Positions 1-7,730 of a DNA stretch of 12,175 bases are shown one piece after another. The DNA comes from Acanthamoeba lenticulata (taxonomy: Eukaryota > Discosea > Longamoebia > Acanthamoebidae). The stretch covers positions 1 to 12,175 of the forward strand of contig NAVB01000441.1 in assembly GCA_002179805.1 (NCBI GenBank), in the 5' to 3' direction. Under the pieces are notes generated by a model. That model worked only from the letters and a program-made list of their open reading frames with translations, was not told the origin of the DNA and made no database searches. A program made the translations under genes and the position numbers. The first letter of the stretch is position 1. The number at the start of each line of letters is the position of its first letter.

Positions 1-9
1 TCAAGTACA

Positions 10-1059
10 TCAGTTGCCGAACATGGCGGCGCGGTTCTTGAGGCGGTTGCGGGACTCCTCCTTGGCCTTGCGCTCGGCCTCTTCCTTCTGGCGCTGCTCC
101 TCGGCCAGGCGGCGCTGCTCCTCCTCGTAGGGATCCACCTTGGGCGCGTTGGCCACGGCGAGCTCGGCCTCCTTCTTGGCCTTGAGGGCGCGCATCTCGG
201 CAAACTTCTGCGCAAACTCCTGGCCTTCGAGCTCCTTGATCTTGTTCTGGGCCTGCACGCTCTGCACCGTGCGCTTGCCTCCCTGCGTGGCCTCCTCCAG
301 CCGCCGCATCTCCTCGAGCCGCTCCTGCTGGGCCCGCTTGGTGCCAATGTAGGCGTCCATGGCCTTGTCCAGCGCCGCGAGCACCTCAGCCGGCACGGTG
401 CCCTACAATTTTATAAATTTGTGTTGGGAATAAGCAATAGAAAAAATAAATAAATAAATAAACTGATTCTTCAAAATTGAAATAAAAATGAAATCATTGA
501 ATAAAGAACGAAAGCGAGGAAACAACGAAGACGGGAGCGTACGGCGGGAGGCGGGGTAAAGAGCTGGACGAGGGTCTTGTGGTACTTGAACATGAGGTAC
601 TCGATGAACGAGAGCTTGGTGCGGCCAGTGAAATCGATGTCCTTGAGGTGCTCCCGCATCTTCACCACGGTCATTGCCTCGCCGCGTTTCTACACGAAAG
701 GGAGGAGGAGGAGGGGGGGCAAGTTAAAAGATTGGCCGGGGTAGAAAGACAATGACGCGAGTGGCATGTACCTCCAGGAAGAGGTGGCCCTCGAACTCGT
801 TCAGCTCCACAACGGTCGCGTTAGGGTTGGCCGCGAACCGCGTGAACTCCTCCGCGATGTCGAGGATCTCCTGGAACCGGCCCTGGAACTCGAGCACAAA
901 CGGACGCAGGAAGACCTTGGCTGCAAGCCCAAACACAACAGCATCGTGTCAGCACATCATCTGAAAGTTTTCACTTCAAAATTCCTACGCTGCTGACGCA
1001 CCTTGCTCACCGACAGGGAGCGAGCGGTACTCGTTGAACTTGGCCATGTTGCCCGCCAT
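10..1059 (-). CDS. EF-hand-like loop plus coiled-coil protein, 4 exons, ~245 aa
   Basis: Four minus-strand exons join in phase: 1059-1011, 920-772, 689-543 and 402-10, with stop TGA at 12-10. Introns are GT-AG (donors GTGAGC, GTACAT, GTACGC). The start is the ATG at 1059, opening MAGNMAKFNEYRSLP. Residues 67-115 hold a degenerate EF-hand-like loop, about D85 to E96: D at position 1, T at 3, a hydrophobic residue at 8, S at 9 and E at 12, followed by a helix (IEYLMFKYHKTL). Residues about 131-240 are rich in E, K, R, Q and A and look like a long charged coiled coil, ending RLKNRAAMFGN. No signal peptide or membrane segment is visible, so a cytosolic calcium-responsive or cytoskeletal scaffold role is possible but inferred. 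The layout recalls amoebozoan LAV1-2/CBP40-type calcium-binding proteins. I cannot confirm that family, and only one weak loop is present. Confidence 0.8.
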
Positions 1060-1278
1060 GTTGATTTATGTTGTGTGGTGAAGATGCGTGTTATGTGGCG
1101 CAGGGAGCTACGTAGCCTCGGCCAGCCAGGGATGGAGCAACCCAACATTTCATAAACGGAAAATGGTTGTGAAAACACTACAAAAAAGAAGAAAATGCCA
1201 CTAAAAAACAGTTATTGTTCATAAATGTACATTTTTCTTCTACCACCCACGGGGCAATACAATGGTTTCGAAAAGGCT
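1060..1278 (-). promoter_or_regulatory. Intergenic gap upstream of the coiled-coil gene
   Basis: This 219-bp gap separates the stop of the secreted beta-rich gene from the ATG of the coiled-coil gene. It must hold the 3' end of the former and the promoter of the latter. It is AT-richer than the flanking exons. I see no CCAAT box or clear TATA box, so the regulatory role is inferred from position only. Confidence 0.4.
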
Positions 1279-3227
1279 TCATGGCCACTCATAGGGCCGC
1301 TTGCCACTGCCGTCGTTCCACAGGCCGTTGCGCGTGAAGGCCCCAAAGTCTTGTGTGCCCAACGTGAGCGGTCCACCCACGCGTGGCGTGAGCGACTTCA
1401 CGTTGCGCGCAACCGCCTCGCTGAAGCTCATGGCCTCCCACTGGGCCGACGTGATCAGTTCCAGTCCCTGCGGACCCAGCCGAGGGTCGCCCTGGGCAAA
1501 GCACATGCTGGCCACCGTGCTGTTGGCCGTGTTCCACACCGTGCTCGCCGCGTCGATCGTGACCGTGGCCGGCTTGGCGCCGCTGCCTGCAGCCATGTAG
1601 GTGCGGAAACCGGGCAGGTTTTTGGCTGACGACCACATGTAGAGGCTCGAGATGGTCGTCTGCGCGGGATACAGCGATGGAAGGTCGACCCCACTGAGAT
1701 CACATCCTGGGCCTTGGTTGGGCTGGACTGGCAAGTCGGATGCGCCGCGGAAGGCGGTGGGCTTCGGGTAGTTGTAGCCGGTACCCTCGACCATGTAGGT
1801 CCCCTCAGCTCCAGTTCCGTTCCCGCCAAACTGAATCAAGGCCCTGCCCGTTCCGTTCAGCTTCGTGCCGTTGGCCAGCTCGACGACAAAGGTGGTCATG
1901 GGTGGGCCCGACTGGAACTTGGTCACCATGAGGGTCGACCCAACCAGCGTGCCCGTGAAGTAGGTCCACTGCGCCTCGGCCGTGTTGGTGTTGACAAAGC
2001 TCGCCGTGTAGGCCTTGACGCTGGCGCGCCCGCCCACTCCACGAAGCGTGAGCATGTTGCGATTGAAGCCCGTGTAGACCGCGCCGTTGAGCGTGAGATC
2101 CGTGAACGGCGCCGTGTGGATGATGCCCGGAGGCGCCTTGACCTTCTTGTCGATTGTGTACTTGCCAATGACGCCCGATGCCGGGGTGCTGGTCACCTGG
2201 ATCAGCTGGCTAAAGTTCTGACCCCGCAGCCAGGTGTACCGCACGAGCGGCTTCTGGATGATGGTGCTCCTCATGCGTGAACGATGCGTTGCAAAACCGC
2301 ACGGCCATGTTGGTCGACCCGCCATTGAAGGCCACGAGGGCCCGCACGTTGCTGACGGCCTTGAGGTTGCCCACGAAGGTGATGCCCGTCACGAGGATGT
2401 TGGAGCAGTTGGAGAAGGCCAGGTTGAGGATGCCGCCCGGCCTGCTCGGGTCAGCGTGACGGACGGTGACCGTATTGGGGAAGCGCAGGTTGTTGAGGTT
2501 GGTCACCACGGCCGTGCGGTCGATGCCCGTCGAGAGGTAGATCGTGCTGATGGCCAACGTGCTCGGGTCCACAGTCCTGCCCAGGAGCAACAACGACGGG
2601 TTCGTCGAGTCGAAGGTGCCCAGGTTGGCGGCCTTCTTGTCGATCTTGATGGTGAGGTAGGCCGGCTTGAAGGCCCTGTTGTCCTTGGTGAAGGCCTCGA
2701 TGAGGAACGTGTAGCTCAAGCTCGTCCTGTTGAGGTTGGCCGCGTCGCCGACAGCCGAGGGCGCCGGTGTGGTGGCGTTGATGCCCTCGGCCACGAGGCC
2801 CGATGGCACCGTCCAATGCGAGGCCGACACGTTGTCCATGCCGGCGGGCGTGATGCGCCAGAAGGCCGGCAGCTGGCTCGACTCAGGCAGGAGGCCGAGA
2901 CCGCGGAAGGGCGAGGCAAAGGCGTTGGAGTCGCGCGCGCTGAGGCGCACGGAGCCGCGACCTGCCGGGGTCAACGCGCCGAAGGTGATCGTCGTGTTTT
3001 GCAGCACATACGGGTCCCCAGTTTGACGGCTACAGCGGCCTTCGTCATGCAGTTCAGCCTGAGGTGGAAAGGAAAGGAGTGGGTGGGGGTGGGGCGGGTA
3101 AGACAAGAGCCTGTTGGTGGAGAAGCGAAGAGGAAAGGCGCACCTTCGCTGGCACCGTGGTGAAGACCAACACGCTCACCACGGCCAGGGCGAGAATGGT
3201 GATGCGCCTGGTCTGGGGGTGGTGCAT
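1279..3227 (-). CDS. Secreted, N-glycosylatable beta-rich protein (possible beta-helix), frame change inside
   Basis: Exon 1 is 3227-3144 (28 codons). It starts at ATG 3227 and encodes a classic signal peptide: MHHPQTRR followed by a hydrophobic core ending FTTVPAK. The donor is GTGCGC; the acceptor is the AG before 3058. Exon 2 reads in one frame to about 2276, and the sequence then continues in a second frame to stop TGA 1281-1279. The product is about 590-620 aa. It is rich in S, T, N and V with many N-x-S/T sites (QNTT, DNVS, INAT, LNRT, SNCS, CNAS, ANGT, ANST). Alternating stretches such as ILNLAFSNCSNILVTGITF resemble a right-handed parallel beta-helix of a secreted or surface protein. 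That fold is an inference and no catalytic motif is recognisable. The frame break is described separately. If it is real and unspliced, the gene would be truncated after about 295 aa. Confidence 0.7.
2218..2302 (-). other. Frame switch inside the secreted beta-rich gene
   Basis: The upstream frame (to ...RFCNASFTH) and the downstream frame (RSTIIQKPLVRYTWL...) are both open between about 2325 and 2210, and both look protein-like on their own side. Two explanations fit. One is a single-base indel near 2270-2280, either real or an assembly error. The other is an 85-nt intron 2302-2218 (GTGCGG to GGTCAG), which joins codons in phase 0 on both sides. The segment lacks a pyrimidine tract and is as GC-rich as the exons, which argues mildly against an intron. 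Confidence 0.6.
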
Positions 3228-3400
3228 GACAGCTTGTGTAGTAACGCGACATGGACTTCACGCACTCGGCCGAGAGTGAAATAAAAGCTGTTGTGCTCCG
3301 ATCGGGTGCCTTAATTGTGCCTTAACAAACTTTTATCTCTGATTGGTAGCACATTGTGCCGGATTGGTGCGTTTGATTGGCCCAAAGGACAGGTCTGGCA
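3228..3400 (-). promoter_or_regulatory. Promoter with three CCAAT boxes and a GATAAAAG element
   Basis: Read on the minus strand, CCAAT occurs at 3380-3376, 3367-3363 and 3346-3342. The AT element GATAAAAG follows at 3337-3330. This lies about 100 bp upstream of the ATG at 3227 of the signal-peptide gene. The order CCAAT x3, then TATA-like box, then start codon is that of an RNA polymerase II promoter. CCAAT boxes are classically bound by NF-Y; use of NF-Y here is inferred. Confidence 0.6.
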
Positions 3401-3453
3401 GCTGGTGGATCCACTCAAGCTCCTACTGGTCAACAGGTCATGGTTCCTCATTA

Positions 3454-3477
3454 AGTGTAGTGGTGGCTCACTACATT
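3454..3477. repeat. Inverted repeat (hairpin) beyond the membrane-protein stop codon
   Basis: TGTAGTG at 3456-3462 and CACTACA at 3469-3475 are perfect complements around a 6-nt loop. One G-T and one A-T pair extend the stem to 9 bp. It lies 20-45 nt past the stop codon of the multi-pass membrane gene, so it would sit in that gene's 3' UTR. It could be a 3'-processing or stability element, or chance. Confidence 0.4.
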
Positions 3478-3497
3478 CCCACCACACCAGAAGATGG

Positions 3498-6400
3498 TCA
3501 TGGTGGGTGTTGTTGATGAGGAGCACCACCGCGTGGGGTCAGCGGCACAAAATCGATCGTTGAAAAATCCATCGCCGTCGCCTCCGCCCCCCCGTCCTCG
3601 TCGCCCGCGGCGCTTCGATACAGGCCGGCCTCCTGCAGCAGCGCCACCCCCCCAAGGAGGGGTCATCATCATCATCATCAACAACCGTTCTCCACAAAAA
3701 GACACCAACAGCGACGGTGATGATGATGGTGGCGTCAAGGGGCACCTCGTGCAGCGCGTTGATGGTGATGATGGAGGACGAAAGAAGCGGACTCTGCGGC
3801 CCGCCGCCTTCTGTCACCCGCGGCTTCGGCTTCAATTCGCTGCTGTTTTTGCCCCCAACGTCATGATGGGAGTAAGAGGTACGTGAGAAAAATGATGACG
3901 ATGATGACGAAGACGAAGAGGAGACGATGAAGGAGTGGAGGCAGCGCTGCACCTGAGGAGCGAGAGGCAAACAAAGTGGGCCACGAGCGACGTGAAGATG
4001 GAGAACTGGAAGGCGAGGAAGAGTGCCAACGAGCCCCACGGGCGCGTCTCCATCGAGCCCCACACCTGCCGTCCGTCCGTGCGCCCTCGTGAACACACGC
4101 GTGCGTGCGAGTACGTGTGTGGCGCGTGCGTGGAGTCGGAAGGAGAGGACGCTCGCGCACCAAGGAGCGTAGGAAGGAAGTGTGCGAGGAGAAGGACACG
4201 GTGGCGAAGACGACGAACACGAGCCACGCGAGCTGCACGCTCGTGATGTAGGCCACCACCCACACGTAGTGCCCGTACTGCGTGTGTGTGTGTGCCCCCA
4301 GAAGGACGTCCTCTCGTGAGGCCCCGACACGATTGTGACAACGACAAAGATCAAAAAATATAAATATTGATACTAAAAAGAAAAGAAGAATGGTAAAAAC
4401 GCACGCGGAGGAGCCGGGAAGGCGGCGGCCGACGGCAGACGAGGCCAAAGAGGAAGAAGGGAAAGGCAAAGACCAGGTTCCACGGCGTCTTCACGCGCGC
4501 TGGAATCGCCCGCCTGATCTCCTGCTCAAGTCCCATGAAGAAAACGACCAATTTATATTTGAAATATTCAAAAAAAAAAAAATGAAGAAGAAATGAGAGA
4601 GGGAGGAGAAAACGCACAAGCTGAAGGTGGGGCACGGTGACGTAGGCCGAGGTGAAGTCGTCAGCCCAGTCGATCTCGAACGCGGCGTAGCACCCGCCAC
4701 CGCCGCCGGGCGAGTCGTGCCGGAACGCGGCGCGTAGCTGGTGTCGTGCGATTTGCTCGCCCTCCACGTACTCTGCGGTGATGACGATGACGACGTCGCC
4801 GTCAAGGCGGACATGGACGTTCAGGTCGACAGGGAAGATGACGATGAAGAGCTGAGAAGGAGGAGGGGGAGGAGGAAGCATGCCTTCGCCAAAGGCGACG
4901 CGGAGGGGCAGCTGGAAGAGCGGCTCGCGGAGGGCCGACGAAGCGTCGAGCACGCGAAAGGTGCCGCTCCGCTTGGTGAACCGCTGGCCCGCCAGCGTCA
5001 TCTTCAACTCGTACGTCTCGCCCTCCTGTTGTGTTCCATTTAAAGAAGATAATGAGGATGAGGGTGGTGATGGTGATGGTCATGATGAAGAAGAAGATAA
5101 GGTGCCTCGAGGTAGAGGTGGGTGGGCGGAAGGTAGTAATAACGCAGGTACTGCAGGTGGAGCCGCCGCGCGTGCAGCATGCTCACCACGCCCCTGGACG
5201 TGTGCGTGTTTGTGTACGTGTGTGAGGAATGCGTGGCATGTGTGCGTGGAATGAATGTGCGGACCAGACGTCCGAGCGTGGACGTACCAGAGGAAGAGGG
5301 AGATGACAAAGAGGATGGTGCCCCATTTCCACATGTCGGCCACGAGGAAGATCTCGGCCGGCCGCACGAAGAACTGGGTGTGGAAGAGGGAAGAGCTCCC
5401 TCAGCTGGCTGTCAGAGGATGATAACGACGGTGGCATGGGAACGCACGTTGAAGAACAAGGCAAAGTCGCACTCCATGATGAACGAGTCATCCGGGAAGC
5501 AGTCGGCTGAGGTCCCCAGCCTCAAGCCCTGCCGTCGGTTTATTAATAAAATTAAAAATATATTAAATTTATCATGATTCAAAAATAATTAAAAAAGAAA
5601 AAAATGAAAGTGGAAAGTGGCGTACGACAGCGCAGCCAGAGAGGGACGAGTTGATGGCGGCCGCAGCCGATGGGGTGACGCACTGGACGGAGCCCGGTAC
5701 GTAGGGAAGGCCCTCCCGGTTGCGCGCCACCTCCGCGGCAAAGTCCTGGCAGTCGTCGACCGTGCGGCAACTGCCGTGCTCTGTGCGCGCGACAATCAGG
5801 TCGAGCGGGAGGACGAGTTCGAGGAGGAGGAAGGAGAGCCACGAACCGGAGGCAAACTGGAGGAGCTCCACGACAAAGGCCGTCGAGCGATTCCAAACGT
5901 CGGACGGCCCGTCGGCGATGCGGAATGACAGCAGCTCAACGTCCTCCGGTCGCTCGGTCAGTCCTGATCAGGGTAGGGCGCATGGTGGGTTTGATCAGGG
6001 ACGCAACAAGCCAAGCTCGGACCAGCGCACGGACAGCGTGTACCCTGATAGCCAGGCGCGAGTGTGTCGTACTCGAGCGCAAAGCCAAGAAAGTTGAACT
6101 CGTGCAGTTGCGAGTATCTGTTGTAATGGGATGATGGTGAGGTGCTCGAGTCCTCTCCTGGCGTCAGGAGGCAAAAGGGGGTATAAAGAGGCACGAACTC
6201 GCAGGGCTCGTCGCGGCCCGCGTGGTGGTGGTTGCGGTAGGCAAAGCCGGGCGGACACGCACGGTCGCTGGTGAAGTTGCTCAACAGCACGGCGCGCAGA
6301 CCCATCACCTGACGCCATATATATGGCACGGTCATTTCCTGGAAATGCGAGAAAGAACTGAGCCTTTGGTGACGACGTACGATCTTGAGGTCACTTAGCA

Positions 6401-6804
6401 GGGTGCTTTGTTGGGCCACAGCTGAGGATCATAAGAACAGAAGAGGGATTAGCAGGTCCTTATTTGGTGGCAAAGGAAGGAGGCGAAAGAAGAACTTTTG
6501 AGAGACAGAAGGTAGTCGCCGTCGGCCCAGGTCACCTGCACGGGGCCGTTGTAGTGCGTCTCGCCCGGCTGGATGGAGTAGTAGGCAAAGAGGAAGTACA
6601 CGCCTGACGAGTAGGCCGCGATCAGAGCCAGCGCGTAGAGCATCCCAACGAACCCAGCCTGTCGTTTACTCTGTTTGAGCCATGCAACTTGGCACAGGAG
6701 AACAGCACCTGAACGTGCATAAAGATCGAGGAGGAGGAGAGGGGGGGACAAGGCACGTTTTTCCAGATGGACAGCATGCGTGTTGGTCCTGCCCCGTGTT
6801 GCAT
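3498..6804 (-). CDS. Multi-pass membrane protein of unknown family, 14 exons, ~712 aa
   Basis: My exon model on the minus strand is 6804-6757, 6670-6496, 6421-6381, 6338-6044, 5963-5626, 5528-5448, 5373-5288, 5193-5106, 5025-4618, 4521-4405, 4277-4161, 4065-3953, 3842-3746 and 3632-3498. Every join is in phase. All introns are GT-AG except 5105-5026, which is GC-AG. Predicted membrane segments lie near residues 19-45, 338-362, 535-551, 560-588 and 609-635. Between the first two is a ~280-residue loop with nine cysteines and N-glycosylation sites (SNFTS, WNRST, INSSL), so it is probably lumenal or extracellular. A beta-rich ~150-residue region follows segment 2 (from GETYELKMTLAG to VTVPHLQL). 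The tail is hydrophilic and ends VPLTPRGGAPHQQHPP. The first exon and acceptor are the least certain; the ATG at 6777, or one inside exon 2, could be the true start. I do not recognise the family, and no channel, transporter or enzyme motif is visible. Confidence 0.68.
3663..3680. repeat. Short TCA trinucleotide repeat, six units, intronic
   Basis: Six TCA units (TGA on the minus strand) lie inside the last intron (3745-3633) of the membrane-protein gene. They create stops in one frame, which supports an intron here rather than read-through. Confidence 0.6.
4282..4294. repeat. Short GT/CA dinucleotide run at an intron acceptor
   Basis: A 13-nt alternating GT tract sits in intron 4404-4278 of the membrane-protein gene, immediately before its minus-strand acceptor CGCAG. 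It takes the place of the usual pyrimidine tract and may be length-polymorphic. Confidence 0.6.
5026..5105 (-). other. Apparent GC-AG intron in the membrane-protein gene
   Basis: The exon before this intron ends TAC CTC GAG and is followed by GCACCTTATC. The next exon begins GAG GGC GAG after an acceptor AACACAACAG. Both sides are phase 0 and the length (80 nt) matches neighbouring introns. The only GT dinucleotides nearby (GTACCT, GTTATT) would end the exon in phase 1 or 2, while every nearby AG acceptor is phase 0, so no GT-AG pair works. A T-to-C sequence error at the donor is the main alternative. Confidence 0.5.
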
Positions 6805-6946
6805 ATTGTGTTGCGAGTCGAGCGAATACAAACGGTCAGCTCGAGGCAAGTGCCATTCAAGATCAACTACTTGTCTGGTTCGCCTTTCTCCCAATTTCTC
6901 CAAGCATTTTTCGTTGCCTTTTTTTCGGGAGCAAAAGAGTTTTTTC

Positions 6947-6952
6947 TTTATT
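6947..6952 (-). terminator. AATAAA poly(A) signal overlapping the stop codon
   Basis: The stop codon TAA (6953-6951) of the anchored Cys-rich gene shares two bases with a canonical AATAAA hexamer at 6952-6947. The next gene downstream starts about 147 bp away, so a very short 3' UTR fits the compact layout. Function is inferred from the consensus and position. Confidence 0.45.
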
Positions 6953-7559
6953 ACGCGTGCAAGGTCTCATAGCCCGACCTTTGCTTCTTCCATATGATCA
7001 CTCCTCCAATGGTCGCTGCACCCACCAAGGCCACCCCACAAGCAACCGCAATGAGGATGATAGCCCATGTGGGGAAGCTGTCATCGTCGTTTCCGTGTGG
7101 GCCCGGAGAGGGGGAAGCCGCCTGTGCGCTCGCGACCATGAAGCAGCCGCTGTAGGATTCCTTGATCTGCAGGAGGCCCAGGCAGCAGGTCCCCTCTTGG
7201 CAAGGTCCAATCAAGTTGAGCACGTTGCTTTTCACACATTCAGTGCCGTTGAACAGGAGCAGAGCCCACTTGGAAGGTTCAGACACTTGAGGGAGCACGG
7301 AGATCAGCGTGAAGTTCTTCCCCCCGAAGTCGCCCGGCGCGGAATAGCAGGTCGAAGTGTTCAGCTTCATGGTGACACTCCCAACGCAGCTTTGTACTCC
7401 GTTGAATGACGAGCAACCTGCTCCGGAGTAGAAGGTGGCTACTTTTTCATTCCCTGCCACCGCGGTTGAGGAATCGAAGAAGTCTGGTGATGATGGAAGA
7501 GCGCAAACCAGCGGGAGGACAAGGAGGAAGAAGGCAAGAAGAGACGACAGAGGAGGCAT
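6951..7559 (-). CDS. Small Cys-rich type I membrane protein, 202 aa
   Basis: This is a single uninterrupted ORF. I chose ATG 7559 because it opens directly with a signal peptide (residues 1-20, MPPLSSLLAFFLLVLPLVCA) and matches the start of the neighbouring paralog. The mature ectodomain has eight cysteines (49, 58, 71, 108, 120, 125, 126, 139), with the motif GPCQEGTCC at 118-126, and N-glycosylation sites at N67, N82 and N104. A spacer rich in P, S and D leads to a transmembrane helix at about 164-190. A short basic tail (WKKQRSGYETLHA) follows and carries YETL, which fits a YxxPhi sorting signal. The predicted topology is type I at the plasma membrane or an endolysosomal membrane. Ligand and role are unknown. 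It is the intact member of a tandem pair with 7731-8222. Confidence 0.87.
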   Translation of the reverse strand: MPPLSSLLAFFLLVLPLVCALPSSPDFFDSSTAVAGNEKVATFYSGAGCSSFNGVQSCVGSVTMKLNTSTCYSAPGDFGGKNFTLISVLPQVSEPSKWALLLFNGTECVKSNVLNLIGPCQEGTCCLGLLQIKESYSGCFMVASAQAASPSPGPHGNDDDSFPTWAIILIAVACGVALVGAATIGGVIIWKKQRSGYETLHA

Positions 7560-7668
7560 TGTTGCTTCTGTGAGTGGAGTGAGAATGAGATAGGCCCTGG
7601 CCAAATCGTAACAGAAAGCCCGACATTATCAGCCCCGATCATTTCCGACTCGTGCCTTGTCCACACAG

Positions 7669-7676
7669 TTTTTATC
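7669..7676 (-). promoter_or_regulatory. GATAAAAA element upstream of the anchored Cys-rich gene
   Basis: The minus strand reads GATAAAAA about 110 bp upstream of ATG 7559. It resembles the GATAAAAG element upstream of the signal-peptide gene at 3227 in both sequence and distance. It lies immediately past the decayed anchor remnant of the upstream paralog. Confidence 0.45.
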
Positions 7677-7680
7677 GCCT

Positions 7681-7730
7681 CGAGGAACTACCAAAAAGGC
7701 GCCCACAAGCAACCTCAATGTGAGGCATGG
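7681..7730 (-). pseudogene. Remnant of the lost transmembrane-anchor coding sequence
   Basis: Directly past the stop of the truncated paralog, the minus strand reads CTCACATTGAGGTTGCTTGTGGG. This aligns with the anchor codons of the intact gene (about 7050-7030), where the peptide is IAVACGV. Translated out of frame, the remnant gives HIEVACGRLFG. Compared with the intact copy, roughly 13 nt are missing between the CTTCCCCCTCTC block and this stretch, which shifts the frame. Similarity ends near 7681. Confidence 0.65.

Noticed and set aside
1714..3163. Long plus-strand open frames (188 and 309 codons) opposite the secreted beta-rich gene
   Set aside because: They are antisense shadows of GC-rich coding DNA with arginine-, glycine- and alanine-biased translations. 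The minus strand carries the signal peptide, glycosylation sites and splice signals.
3539..4354. 271-codon minus-strand open frame with long Ser, Asp and Arg runs
   Set aside because: It crosses introns of the membrane-protein gene. Its runs come from TCA/TGA and pyrimidine repeats, and the spliced model uses other frames with clear membrane helices.
5040..5106. Read-through of the GC-AG intron giving a histidine-rich end, with a second gene starting near 5000
   Set aside because: The supposed end is repetitive (CAT/CAC-derived) and the supposed new gene would lack a signal peptide or promoter space. The GC-AG join keeps phase and continuous domain content. It remains the main alternative to the single-gene model.
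3498..6804. Assignment of the membrane protein to polycystin, Wntless or seipin
   Set aside because: Short stretches recall each of these (for example STAFVVELLQF for polycystin and GETYELKMTLAG for seipin). None extends over a domain in the right order, so no family name is supported.
6622..6903. Alternative upstream start region for the membrane protein in other frames
   Set aside because: Several frames are open but lack ATG-led continuity with the first membrane helix. Only the 6804-6757 exon joined to 6670 keeps phase. The start stays uncertain.
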